A stretch of 9,948 nt of DNA from the NCBI GenBank assembly GCA_938039225.1, contig CALHVH010000028.1, positions 1-9,948 of the forward strand. The letters run 5' to 3'. The notes beneath the pieces were generated by a model. The model saw only the letters and a program-made list of their open reading frames with translations, did no database searches and was not told the origin of the DNA. Position 1 is the stretch's first letter; every line of letters starts with the position of its first letter. The position numbers and the translations under genes were made by a program. The stretch is from an uncultured Gammaproteobacteria bacterium (GTDB lineage Bacteria; Pseudomonadota; Gammaproteobacteria; Steroidobacterales; JABDMI01). This document shows, one piece after another, positions 1 through 7,017 of this stretch.

Positions 1-1496
1 GCCGTTATTACTGTTTCAGGACCTAAATTCGGGTTAGCAATATTAAACCGGTTACCCGGTCTTGCACCTAAAGTTCCTAAATCAAAAATATTTGGCGCTC
101 TAAATCCTCGCGCAAGGTTAGCTGTTCCTTTATATCTATCATTAAAAGAATAAACCAGTCCAATACTTCCCGAGACATCTTTATTACTAAGTTTTATCGC
201 AGGGGAATTCTCTGTTGCTGTCAATTCTACTTCCGCTGCACTAAGCCTGACACCTGCCGCAATCTGTGTTCGATCACTGTAATCAAAGTTATCATGCAGA
301 TAAATATCATAGGTATTCAAACTTGAACCATCAGGAAATCTAGATGAAATAGCTTCAGTAAGATTTGAAATTATTGAAAGTTCTTGGCGCGAACTGGAGA
401 CTTCATCATTATAAATATCAATACCGTAATCAAAGGTATGCGCGCCCATTGCTTGAGTAGTCGCTTGAAGTGTCAAACCTAGAAGATTACTTCTATTATC
501 TTCAATTCGTATATTAGGGCTACCTGTATCTTGCGTACGTCGCCCATCACGCATTTTCTGCATCCCTAGATGTATTTCCAAGTCGTCTACCCATGCCGAA
601 TAGCCTGAAGAACGATGTACAGCGTGTAGAAATAAACGAGAATTTGGTCTGAAAGAAAACTCTTCTGAAGAAGCCTGTAATTGGCCAAATCCTGGAACCA
701 ACTCATCAAAACGTGGGGTATCTGGTTGTGTAAGATACTGCAGAGATACATCCCATACACCTTGCGAATCATCTTCATAAGTTACAAACATTGAAGCCGC
801 TTTAGAACGAAACGCTGTAGGCGCTTGCACACTACGATTCGCTGCACGCACATCTCCTTGATCTGAATAAGATAAATTCAGTCCAGTTGAAAAGTTTTGG
901 TTTCCAATGGAAGCACTTGTATGCAGAGAATTACCAAGATTAGAAGAGTCATAACTCAAGCGCGTGCGTGTTTTACTGGACCATGTATCCCCTGAGAAAT
1001 TAGGACGACCGCTAAGCAAATGTACAACACCACCCATGGCATCGCTACCGTACAAAGTAGACACAGGTCCACGTACGACTTCCGCACGCTCTATCATCCA
1101 AGGATCAACCAGTGCTAAATATTGATTGGGGGCATTACGAAACAAAGCATTATTTAGACGCATTCCATCAACTAAATGGAGTATCTCAGAACCCTTTAAA
1201 CCACGGACAATCGCTGTGCCTTGACCTGGTGTTGTTTGTTGAATAAACACACCAGGCTCACCTTGCAAGGCATCAGTAATTATTGTCGCCTGAGCCTCAC
1301 TTATATCATTGGAGTCAAGCACACTTACTGAATTTATAACATTGCTGTTATTTTGTGAACCTCGCGTTGCAGTTACTAGGACTTCCTCTGGTTCTTGAGC
1401 TAGAAAAGTATGCGTTGTAAAAATCGTGCATAAGAAAATAATGTAAGTAAATAAATTACCTAATCTTGATTGATTACTATTATTATTATTTTGCAT
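1..1496 (-). CDS. TonB-dependent outer-membrane receptor, haem-receptor-like (3' end off window)
   Basis: Translating down from the ATG at 1494-1496 gives an open frame of 498 codons that runs off the left edge, so the C-terminal barrel is missing. It starts with an Asn-rich stretch and a hydrophobic signal-peptide core (about residues 15-33), with likely cleavage after THTFLA. A TonB box-like EEVLVTATR (38-45) follows, then a plug domain (about 50-165) with the typical IVRGL, LVDGMRLNN, IERAEVVRGPVSTLYGSDAMGGVV segments, and then beta-barrel sequence. FRAP (about 465) and NPNL (about 488) boxes are visible; these are conserved in haem receptors but similar motifs occur in other TonB receptors, including BtuB, so the substrate is unproven. 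It would import a metal chelate (haem, siderophore or cobalamin) using TonB-ExbBD energy. It is not part of the mutL-purA cluster and is separated from purA by a terminator. The ribosome site is weak (AGAG 5 nt, or AAGGA about 14 nt, before ATG). No clear Fur box was seen. Confidence 0.93.
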   Translation of the reverse strand, partial: MQNNNNSNQSRLGNLFTYIIFLCTIFTTHTFLAQEPEEVLVTATRGSQNNSNVINSVSVLDSNDISEAQATIITDALQGEPGVFIQQTTPGQGTAIVRGLKGSEILHLVDGMRLNNALFRNAPNQYLALVDPWMIERAEVVRGPVSTLYGSDAMGGVVHLLSGRPNFSGDTWSSKTRTRLSYDSSNLGNSLHTSASIGNQNFSTGLNLSYSDQGDVRAANRSVQAPTAFRSKAASMFVTYEDDSQGVWDVSLQYLTQPDTPRFDELVPGFGQLQASSEEFSFRPNSRLFLHAVHRSSGYSAWVDDLEIHLGMQKMRDGRRTQDTGSPNIRIEDNRSNLLGLTLQATTQAMGAHTFDYGIDIYNDEVSSSRQELSIISNLTEAISSRFPDGSSLNTYDIYLHDNFDYSDRTQIAAGVRLSAAEVELTATENSPAIKLSNKDVSGSIGLVYSFNDRYKGTANLARGFRAPNIFDLGTLGARPGNRFNIANPNLGPETVIT

Positions 1497-1525
1497 AATG
1501 CTCTATGAAATCCTTTTAAAGAAAT

Positions 1526-1531
1526 ATTATG
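1526..1531 (-). promoter_or_regulatory. Possible -10 box (CATAAT) for the TonB receptor gene
   Basis: CATAAT on the minus strand lies about 30 nt before the receptor ATG, just after the purA terminator. No good -35 hexamer is found 16-18 nt upstream, because that stretch falls in the terminator stem. This is a weak prediction; the promoter could also lie in the 1597-1682 spacer. Confidence 0.2.
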
Positions 1532-1548
1532 CCATGTATCGGATCAAT

Positions 1549-1596
1549 GCATATAAAAAAGCATTACCTCTTTCAAAGTAATGCTTTTTTATATGC
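1549..1596 (-). terminator. Rho-independent terminator after purA, possibly bidirectional
   Basis: A perfect 19-bp inverted repeat (1549-1567 with 1578-1596) encloses a 10-nt loop. Its core is GCATTAC/GTAATGC, flanked by A6 on one side and T6 on the other. On the minus strand it therefore ends in a T6 tract, as expected for intrinsic termination about 86 nt after the purA stop. The symmetrical A6/T6 arms mean it would also work on the plus strand. It insulates purA from the receptor gene. Confidence 0.85.
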
Positions 1597-1660
1597 GGTA
1601 CTTAAGAAAAATTTAAAATACATCTCAAGACTGCTGAAACCTTATTCATGCATAGACACA

Positions 1661-1674
1661 TTACAATTTTGTAA
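1661..1674. repeat. Short dyad TTACAA-TT-TTGTAA downstream of purA
   Basis: Two 6-bp perfect arms separated by 2 nt sit 9 nt past the purA stop. This has the shape of a small operator site, about 165 nt upstream of the receptor start, but it is AT-rich and could arise by chance. The rest of the spacer between it and the terminator (1597-1660) shows nothing I recognise. Confidence 0.2.
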
Positions 1675-1682
1675 AGCAAAGT

Positions 1683-2975
1683 CTATCCAAATGGATGTTT
1701 CAAGACTATAGTTTCAATTCGATCCGGGCCGGTTGAAATAATATCAATTGGCGTTTCGACCAATTCTTCAATACGTTTGAGATAATTTTTAGCTGCTTGT
1801 GGAAGCTTATCGTAATCAGTAATACCCACTGTAGACTCACTCCAACCAGGCATATCTTCATAGACTGGTTCACATTGACTAAAGCTTTCTGCCCCCGTTG
1901 GTGGATGAGCAACCTCTTTACCATCAATTTTATAACCTACTGCAATGGATAAGGAGTCTAAGCCATCAAGAACATCTAGTTTAGTCACACAAAGACCGGT
2001 GACTGAGTTATTAATAATTGATCGCTTCAAGGCAACCGCATCAAACCAACCACAACGTCTTGCGCGACCCGTGGTTGCACCAAACTCATGCCCTACTTCA
2101 GCTAAATGCTTACCAGTTTCATCAAAAAGTTCAGTTGGGAACGGCCCAGATCCTACACGTGTTGTATAAGCTTTAACAATACCCACCACGTAATCGAAAT
2201 AACGCGGCCCTAAACCTGTACCAGTAGCTGCGCCACCCGCGGTTGTATTGGATGAAGTAACAAATGGGTAAGTTCCATGATCCACATCCAACAGTGCACC
2301 TTGGGCGCCTTCAAACAGAATGCTATCGCCCTTCACTCTATAGTCATTAAGCATTTCCGTAGTATCCGTAACCATCGACTTAATTTGATCAGCAAAATCC
2401 ATGCAATCATCTAAAGTTTTTTGGAAATCAACAGGGTCTGTTTTAAAGTAGTTTTGTAAAACAAAATTATGAAAATCCAACACTTGACCTAACTTAGTTG
2501 CAAAAAGTTCACGCGAGTACAAATCACCAATTCGTAAAGCACGTCTTGCTGCTTTATCTTCATAGGCTGGACCAATACCACGTCCTGTTGTACCAATCTT
2601 ATTAACACCTCTAGCTCGCTCTCTCGCTTGATCTAAGGCTATGTGCGACGGAAGAATAATTGGACAAGCATCACTGATGCTTAAACGTTCTTTAGCAGGA
2701 ATACCATTTTGCTCAAGCCCCGCTATCTCTTTCATTAAGTCTGGTAAGGATATGACCACACCATTACCAATAATACAGTGCACATCTTCACGTAAGACAC
2801 CTGATGGAATTAAATGTAAGACCGTTTTTTTGCCATCAATCACTAAAGTATGACCAGCATTATGACCTCCCTGAAAACGTGCAACTGCACTTGCTTTATC
2901 AGTAAGTAAATCTACGATTTTACCTTTACCTTCATCGCCCCATTGCGTGCCGATAATAATGACGTTCTTGCCCAT
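1683..2975 (-). CDS. purA: Adenylosuccinate synthetase
   Basis: PurA (EC 6.3.4.4) joins IMP and aspartate using GTP to form adenylosuccinate, the first committed step from IMP to AMP, in the cytoplasm. The 430 residues match the usual bacterial length. Visible signatures are the N-terminal GTQWGDEGKGK P-loop (residues 9-19, with Asp14 equivalent to catalytic Asp13 of E. coli), GGHNAGHT (36-43, with His42 as the second catalytic residue), GTTGRGIGPAYEDK, AYTTRVGSGPFPTE, GRARRCGWFD and the guanine-specificity TKLD; it ends in GPDRIET...HPFG. The start is supported by TGAGG five nt before ATG. It stands last in the conserved cluster, 88 nt after the DUF2065 gene, with its own candidate TATAAT promoter and a strong terminator downstream, so it can be transcribed alone. 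Nothing in it looks damaged. Confidence 0.99.
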   Translation of the reverse strand: MGKNVIIIGTQWGDEGKGKIVDLLTDKASAVARFQGGHNAGHTLVIDGKKTVLHLIPSGVLREDVHCIIGNGVVISLPDLMKEIAGLEQNGIPAKERLSISDACPIILPSHIALDQARERARGVNKIGTTGRGIGPAYEDKAARRALRIGDLYSRELFATKLGQVLDFHNFVLQNYFKTDPVDFQKTLDDCMDFADQIKSMVTDTTEMLNDYRVKGDSILFEGAQGALLDVDHGTYPFVTSSNTTAGGAATGTGLGPRYFDYVVGIVKAYTTRVGSGPFPTELFDETGKHLAEVGHEFGATTGRARRCGWFDAVALKRSIINNSVTGLCVTKLDVLDGLDSLSIAVGYKIDGKEVAHPPTGAESFSQCEPVYEDMPGWSESTVGITDYDKLPQAAKNYLKRIEELVETPIDIISTGPDRIETIVLKHPFG

Positions 2976-3033
2976 CTTAGCCTCAGTATGCTGAATTAAT
3001 TATTAAGAAATTGGAGATCAATCCAAGGGTGCA

Positions 3034-3039
3034 ATTATA
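3034..3039 (-). promoter_or_regulatory. Candidate purA promoter -10 (TATAAT)
   Basis: A consensus TATAAT lies 58 nt upstream of the purA ATG, in the gap after the DUF2065 stop. The hexamer 17 nt upstream (CCAAAA) is a poor -35, but the region above is A/T-rich and could act like an UP element. The predicted start is near 3027, giving a leader of about 51 nt that contains a small TTGGA/TCCAA hairpin (3011-3026). Confidence 0.4.
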
Positions 3040-3063
3040 GTGTTTTTTATAAATTATTTTGGT

Positions 3064-3255
3064 TTATTGACGCACAAATATTAAGGTTAACAACCCTATT
3101 ACCATCATCACTAATCCAAAGCGCCTTATTGAAGAAGCAGGAAGTTCTTGCATGGATGCAACATAACGTTTAAAGGCCTCAGGACTGAGAAACGGTAATA
3201 TCCCTTCAATGATTAATACCAAACCCAGCGCTGTCCATAAATCACTCCACTGCAT
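3064..3255 (-). CDS. yjeT: DUF2065 (YjeT-like) small inner-membrane protein
   Basis: This 63-residue protein is mostly two hydrophobic segments (about 6-23 and 43-61) joined by a short polar loop containing PEAFKRYVASMQ and IRRFG. Length, layout and position between hflC and purA match the DUF2065 family (E. coli YjeT). Its function is unknown; a role with the HflKC-FtsH membrane complex is only suggested by gene order. The ATG is preceded by AGAGAGA, a purine-rich site of moderate quality. A strong hairpin lies between hflC and this gene, so it probably depends on read-through or an unseen promoter. No promoter is obvious in the 30 nt between hairpin and start. Confidence 0.9.
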   Translation of the reverse strand: MQWSDLWTALGLVLIIEGILPFLSPEAFKRYVASMQELPASSIRRFGLVMMVIGLLTLIFVRQ

Positions 3256-3281
3256 AATCTCTCTCTTTGCTGTTTATTTAA

Positions 3282-3319
3282 ACAAAACAACGAGCTGTAG
3301 TTACACTAGAGCTCGTTGT
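3282..3319 (-). terminator. Rho-independent terminator after hflC
   Basis: Arms ACAACGAGCT (3287-3296) and AGCTCGTTGT (3310-3319) pair perfectly; beyond one G-G mismatch the inner TAGT/ACTA also pair around a 3-nt loop. On the minus strand the stem is followed by an interrupted T tract (TTTGTTT after the stem). It sits about 25 nt past the hflC stop. It likely ends the hflK-hflC transcript, perhaps incompletely because the T tract is broken by G. Confidence 0.72.
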
Positions 3320-3344
3320 CATTTACTTCATTTAAAAATGCTAC

Positions 3345-4211
3345 TTAATCTTCTTTAGAGTCACCAAGGTATTCAAAAAACTCGCTATCAGGACTTAAGA
3401 CCATAATATCATTTCCATTACCAATAGAGTTTCTATAGGCTTCTAAGCTACGGTAAAAGTTATAAAACTCAGAGTTTTTCTCAAACGCAGCAGCGTAGAT
3501 ATCGGTTGCTTTAGCATCAGCTTCACCTCGAATGATTTCTGCATCTCTATAAGCGCCGGATAAAATCACAGTACGCTCTCGCTCTGCTTTAGCACGAATA
3601 ATTTTTGCTTGCTCTTCACCCTCTGAACGCAATTCTGTGGCTACACGTTTACGTTCTTGACGCATACGTTCATAAGCATCACCAATTACATCGTCAGGCA
3701 AGTCTAAACGCACTATCCTGACGTCAATGACTTCAACCCCAAGTTCTTTAGCGGTATCAGTAACTCGTCCAAACATCGCTTGCATAATTTCAGTACGATC
3801 GGCTGATACGGCTTCTTTAACAGTGAGTTTTACAAACTCAGACTTTAGGCTATCTTTAATGATGTTTTCCAGTCTATCAGAGCCATTGCGCTCATTACCT
3901 TGAGTAGCACGATAAAACTTAGCGGCATCAAGAATTCGCCATTTAACAAAAAAGTCTACTACTAAGTTCTTTTTCTCAGCCGTTAAAAACAAATCAGCAT
4001 CATTGTTAATGGTTAAAATTCTATCGTCAAATTTTCTTACTGAATGCACAAAAGGAACTTTAAAACCAAGGCCAGGTTCAAAATCAGATTTCACGATTTC
4101 ACCAAACTTCAATTTAACTGCTTTTTCAGTTTCATCTACGATAAAGAAACTTTGGGCAATGAGCATTAATAATAAGAAAATTGGAAAAAGATAATTTTGT
4201 AATTTATTCAT
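3345..4211 (-). CDS. hflC: HflC, SPFH/band 7 modulator of FtsH protease
   Basis: HflC pairs with HflK in a large inner-membrane assembly, facing the periplasm, that encloses the FtsH protease and modulates its access to membrane substrates. The protein is 288 residues: an N-terminal membrane anchor (about 7-24), a band 7 domain starting at VDETEKAVKLKFGEIV with PGLGFKVPFV, and a long charged helical region (about 180-255) rich in Arg, Glu and Ala (RQERKRVATELRSEGEEQAK). It is shorter than E. coli HflC (334), which has an insertion in this family. The start overlaps the hflK stop by one base (TAATG) and is preceded by AGGAGG at 6 nt, the best ribosome site in the window, so coupled translation at a fixed ratio with HflK is likely. 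It ends with acidic DSKED. Confidence 0.98.
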   Translation of the reverse strand: MNKLQNYLFPIFLLLMLIAQSFFIVDETEKAVKLKFGEIVKSDFEPGLGFKVPFVHSVRKFDDRILTINNDADLFLTAEKKNLVVDFFVKWRILDAAKFYRATQGNERNGSDRLENIIKDSLKSEFVKLTVKEAVSADRTEIMQAMFGRVTDTAKELGVEVIDVRIVRLDLPDDVIGDAYERMRQERKRVATELRSEGEEQAKIIRAKAERERTVILSGAYRDAEIIRGEADAKATDIYAAAFEKNSEFYNFYRSLEAYRNSIGNGNDIMVLSPDSEFFEYLGDSKED

Positions 4212-5377
4212 TATCGACCTCCTCTGGTGCTTGGTCGCTCTCTAGGCGCTGGGGTAGTCACTGCTGGTTTTGTGGCTTGAATGCTTTGCTTAGAGTTTTT
4301 TGGAGTTAGTTGACTTCCTTGATTATTTTTTATCATTTGATCAACTGGCAAATAAATTAAATTCCCACTGCCTTCCGAATCCATAAGAACTTTACCGGTC
4401 CTTCCCATTACTTCTTCAACCGTTTCTAGATAGAGGCGTTTACGAGTAACTTCAGGAGCTTTTTCATACGCTACTAAAAGTTGATCAAAACGAGAAGCCT
4501 CACCTTCGGCATTGGCAACTTCTTGCGCCATGTATGCACTGGCATCTTCTAAACGCTTACCCGCTTCACCACGAGATTTTGGAACAATATCATTTGCATA
4601 AGTTTGGGCTTCAAAAATAGAGGTTTCTTTATCTTCTCTGGCTCGAATAGCATCTTGAACAGCATCGTTCACTTCACCAGGGAAGTTTGCATTTACAATA
4701 TTGACCGCTGTGATTTCAATACCGACATCGTAGCTGTCCAAAGTTTTTTGAATTCGCTCTTCTGTTGCTGGGCCAATGTTTTCACGATTGGTGGTAATGA
4801 TGTAATCAAGATCATTTTTACCGACAATTTCTCGAATCGCACTACGGCTTACTTCGACAAGTGTTGTCTCAGGATCACGAACATTAAATAAGAATTTTTC
4901 TGGATTACTTGCTAAATACTGAATATCGATTTCTACATCTACAATATTTTCATCTTTAGTCAGCATTTTTTTAGAAAAACTTGCATTACGAATATCGGTT
5001 ACTTTTACCTTAGTGACGGTTTCAAAAGGTTTAGGGATATGCCAATGCAAACCTGGACTGGTGGTTCTGACGTGTTTTCCAAAACGTTTGACCACACCGC
5101 GCTCAGTGTCATCTACTTGATAGATTCCTCCGAATAACGCCCAGCCAATCAATACTAGAAAAATAAAACCGCCTAGTTGGGGCAAACCAGCGCTGGAACT
5201 TTGACCTGAGCCAGTTCCGTTACCACTTCCTTTACCTTTACCTTGACCACCACCAAAAAAACCTTTCAATTTATCTTGTAATTCTTTGGCCATTTTCTCA
5301 AGGTCATCTTCAGGCTTTTTATCGCCACGATTACCTTTATTCCATGGATCTTTATCGTTATTGTCTTGCCACGACAT
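4211..5377 (-). CDS. hflK: HflK, SPFH/band 7 modulator of FtsH protease
   Basis: HflK is the larger partner of HflC in the FtsH-regulating membrane complex. Its 388 residues show a polar N-terminal cytoplasmic part with the family hallmark DPWNKG (10-15), a Gly/Ser/Lys-rich linker (about 42-64), one membrane segment (about 67-85), then the band 7 domain beginning at VDDTERGVVKRFGKHVRTTSPGLHW. A helical region rich in Ala and Glu (YMAQEVANAEGEASRF) and a Pro/Thr/Arg-rich tail ending in RGGR follow. E. coli HflK is 419 residues, so this is a normal size with a shorter tail. The ATG is preceded by AAGAGA at about 8 nt. A promoter at 5424-5452 lies just upstream, so hflK-hflC can form their own unit. 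Confidence 0.98.
   Translation of the reverse strand: MSWQDNNDKDPWNKGNRGDKKPEDDLEKMAKELQDKLKGFFGGGQGKGKGSGNGTGSGQSSSAGLPQLGGFIFLVLIGWALFGGIYQVDDTERGVVKRFGKHVRTTSPGLHWHIPKPFETVTKVKVTDIRNASFSKKMLTKDENIVDVEIDIQYLASNPEKFLFNVRDPETTLVEVSRSAIREIVGKNDLDYIITTNRENIGPATEERIQKTLDSYDVGIEITAVNIVNANFPGEVNDAVQDAIRAREDKETSIFEAQTYANDIVPKSRGEAGKRLEDASAYMAQEVANAEGEASRFDQLLVAYEKAPEVTRKRLYLETVEEVMGRTGKVLMDSEGSGNLIYLPVDQMIKNNQGSQLTPKNSKQSIQATKPAVTTPAPRERPSTRGGR
4218..4223 (-). promoter_or_regulatory. Strong Shine-Dalgarno for hflC inside the hflK 3' end
   Basis: AGGAGG lies 6 nt before the hflC ATG. It is encoded within the last codons of hflK, those for the C-terminal RGGR. With the TAATG stop-start overlap, ribosomes finishing hflK can restart directly on hflC. 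Confidence 0.8.
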
Positions 5378-5416
5378 AATATATTCTCTTTATTTAAATT
5401 TATTGCAACAAACTAA

Positions 5417-5435
5417 GCTCACCATTGTAGTGAGC
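5417..5435. repeat. Inverted repeat overlapping the hflK promoter -10
   Basis: GCTCAC (5417-5422) and GTGAGC (5430-5435) are perfect 6-bp arms around 7 nt, and the loop holds the -10 box. With a bulged C the stem extends by AAG/CTT. On the minus strand TTAGTTTGTT follows, so it could instead be a weak hflX terminator. I cannot decide between operator and terminator. Confidence 0.45.
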
Positions 5436-5452
5436 CTTGCACGGTGTCACAA
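5424..5452 (-). promoter_or_regulatory. Sigma70-type promoter for hflK-hflC
   Basis: On the minus strand TTGTGA (5447-5452) and TACAAT (5424-5429) are separated by exactly 17 nt, close to the consensus. The expected transcription start is near 5417, giving a leader of about 40 nt before the hflK ATG. It implies that hflK-hflC can be made independently of hfq-hflX. Confidence 0.6.
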
Positions 5453-5511
5453 GTTCCGTATCTGCAAATTATTGTTTATCTCTACTCATATTCTTGAGTT
5501 TTGATAGAAGT

Positions 5512-6861
5512 CTAATTTATACGAGTAGATATATGGGGGGATTCAACGAATTTCAATTGCTTAGGGTTTGTTTGATGCTTTTTGCAGAATTGCTTAAATC
5601 CTATACGATTCATATGAATATCAACTAACCAATTGCCATTTTCATCATTGGTATCGCTAACCACAGCGCCTTGTTTGTACAATTCAGAGCGAAGCTTCCC
5701 ATCAGCAAGTTGTACAGTAATTGTACCCGCGATGTGATGATCTTGAAATTGATCTAAGAGAGCTTGGTGCAAATATTCAAGACCAATTTTATTTAAAGCC
5801 GACAGCCAGACCAATGGATTCCGCGGATAGTCGGGATTGAGATCACCCGCTTGATAGCCCGGACTGATGTCGGATTTATCAATTTTGTTATATACCAAAA
5901 TTTGCGGCACATTCTCAGCACCTATTTCAGCCAGAACGGCGTTTACCTGATTAACTCTATCTAGGTGGTTAGGGTCACTCTGATCAATCACATGAATAAG
6001 GACATCAGCATCACGCGTCTCTTGTAAAGTAGAGCGGAATGCAGCAACCAACTCATGTGGTAAGTCACGAACAAAGCCAACCGTATCCGCTAAAACAATT
6101 TGAAAATTAGGTAAGAGTTGTAAACGCCTAAGGGTGGGATCCAAGGTTGCAAATAGCTGATCAGCGACATACACCTCTGCTTGAGTTAAAACATTAAACA
6201 ATGTTGATTTACCCGCATTGGTATAACCCACTAAGGCAACCGTTGGTACATCTGCTCTGGTTCTAGTTGTTCGTCCAAGTTCACGTTGCGAAACGACTTT
6301 ACTAAGTCGTTTATTCAGCGACTTAATACGTAGGTTCAATAAACGCCTATCAGTTTCTAACTGAGTTTCACCAGGTCCGCGTAAACCGATACCACCCTTT
6401 TGACGTTCTAAGTGTGTCCAACCGCGAACCAGTCGAGTTGAAAGATGTTTTAACTGAGCAAGTTCAACTTGCAATTTTCCTTCAAAACTTCTGGCACGTT
6501 GTGCAAAAATATCTAAAATCAATCCAGCTCTATCAAGAACACGACATGAAAAAACTTTTTCTAAGTTACGTTCTTGGCTTGGTGACAACATTGCGTTGAC
6601 TAATACCAAATCAATTGAATTAGCTTTTACTTCAGTAGCAATTTCTTCAACCTTGCCAGAACCAATATAATACTTTGCATTTGGTATACGTAAATTTACC
6701 TCAAGCTCAGTACTGATTGCACCACCTGCAGACTTTGCCAATAATTGAAACTCTTCACGTTCATCGGCGTTTATTTTTTGGGAATGCGCCACGTGAACAA
6801 GCAATACAGATTCACCATCTGCATTACTAATTCCAGGTCTATCAATAAAGGATTCAATCAA
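5512..6861 (-). CDS. hflX: HflX GTPase, ribosome-splitting factor
   Basis: HflX is a cytoplasmic GTPase that binds 50S subunits and splits stalled 70S ribosomes under stress. The 449 residues (E. coli 426) show the N-terminal HflX domain (PSQERNLE, RVLDRAGLILDIFAQRA, 94-123), the linker GGIGLRGPGETQLE (156-169), then the G domain: GYTNAGKST (212-220, G1), DTVG (259-262, G3), NKID (325-328, G4) and SAL (354-356, G5). The start is TTG at 6859-6861; an in-frame TAA lies just two codons upstream and no ATG occurs before conserved sequence, so TTG is the only sensible start, giving MIESFIDRPG aligned to the E. coli start region. The ribosome site is weak (AGAAAGA about 10 nt away). It lies 156 nt downstream of hfq, and a possible promoter is present in that gap. 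The name reflects an early link to lambda lysogeny; HflX is not part of the HflKC complex. Confidence 0.97.
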   Translation of the reverse strand: MIESFIDRPGISNADGESVLLVHVAHSQKINADEREEFQLLAKSAGGAISTELEVNLRIPNAKYYIGSGKVEEIATEVKANSIDLVLVNAMLSPSQERNLEKVFSCRVLDRAGLILDIFAQRARSFEGKLQVELAQLKHLSTRLVRGWTHLERQKGGIGLRGPGETQLETDRRLLNLRIKSLNKRLSKVVSQRELGRTTRTRADVPTVALVGYTNAGKSTLFNVLTQAEVYVADQLFATLDPTLRRLQLLPNFQIVLADTVGFVRDLPHELVAAFRSTLQETRDADVLIHVIDQSDPNHLDRVNQVNAVLAEIGAENVPQILVYNKIDKSDISPGYQAGDLNPDYPRNPLVWLSALNKIGLEYLHQALLDQFQDHHIAGTITVQLADGKLRSELYKQGAVVSDTNDENGNWLVDIHMNRIGFKQFCKKHQTNPKQLKFVESPHISTRIN

Positions 6862-6874
6862 AGTTTATAATCTT

Positions 6875-6894
6875 TCTAGAACAGTGCATCTAGA
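6875..6894. repeat. TCTAGA-N8-TCTAGA dyad in the hflX leader
   Basis: Two palindromic TCTAGA copies separated by 8 nt sit 14-33 nt upstream of the hflX TTG start. In mRNA they could pair as a 6-bp hairpin whose 3' arm overlaps the purine-rich AGAAAGA ribosome site. It could hold down hflX translation or be a protein site. Confidence 0.3.
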
Positions 6895-6943
6895 GAATGG
6901 TTTATGTAGAACAATGAGATATATTACTGCTGAATCGCATCAA

Positions 6944-6973
6944 ATCATAGCAATAAGCAACTTAGGCCATCAC
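6944..6973 (-). promoter_or_regulatory. Possible extended -10 promoter for hflX
   Basis: On the minus strand TGCTATGAT gives an extended -10 (TG at 6951-6952, TATGAT at 6944-6949). The hexamer 18 nt upstream, GTGATG, is a weak -35. The predicted start is near 6937, with a leader of about 75 nt. A GGCC/GGCC imperfect hairpin (6963-6992) lies just upstream but lacks a T tract, so hfq-hflX read-through also looks possible. Confidence 0.35.
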
Positions 6974-7017
6974 TTTGATAGCCAAGGCCCTACTGTAAAG
7001 ATTTTAGACTATCGCAA

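Noticed and set aside
587..778. 63-residue minus-strand open frame
   Set aside because: It lies in another frame inside the TonB receptor coding sequence, which translates cleanly through the region.
1497..1548. Fur box upstream of the TonB receptor
   Set aside because: AT-rich bases are present but I could not match the repeated GATAAT pattern of a Fur site.
1529..1711. 60-residue plus-strand open frame
   Set aside because: It reads straight through the purA terminator palindrome and into the purA 3' end antisense; no family features.
4604..4891. 95-residue plus-strand open frame
   Set aside because: It is antisense to the conserved band 7 part of hflK and reads as a shadow frame.
6963..6992. 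GGCC hairpin after hfq as a terminator
   Set aside because: The stem is short with a bulged C, the loop is long, and no T tract follows on the minus strand.
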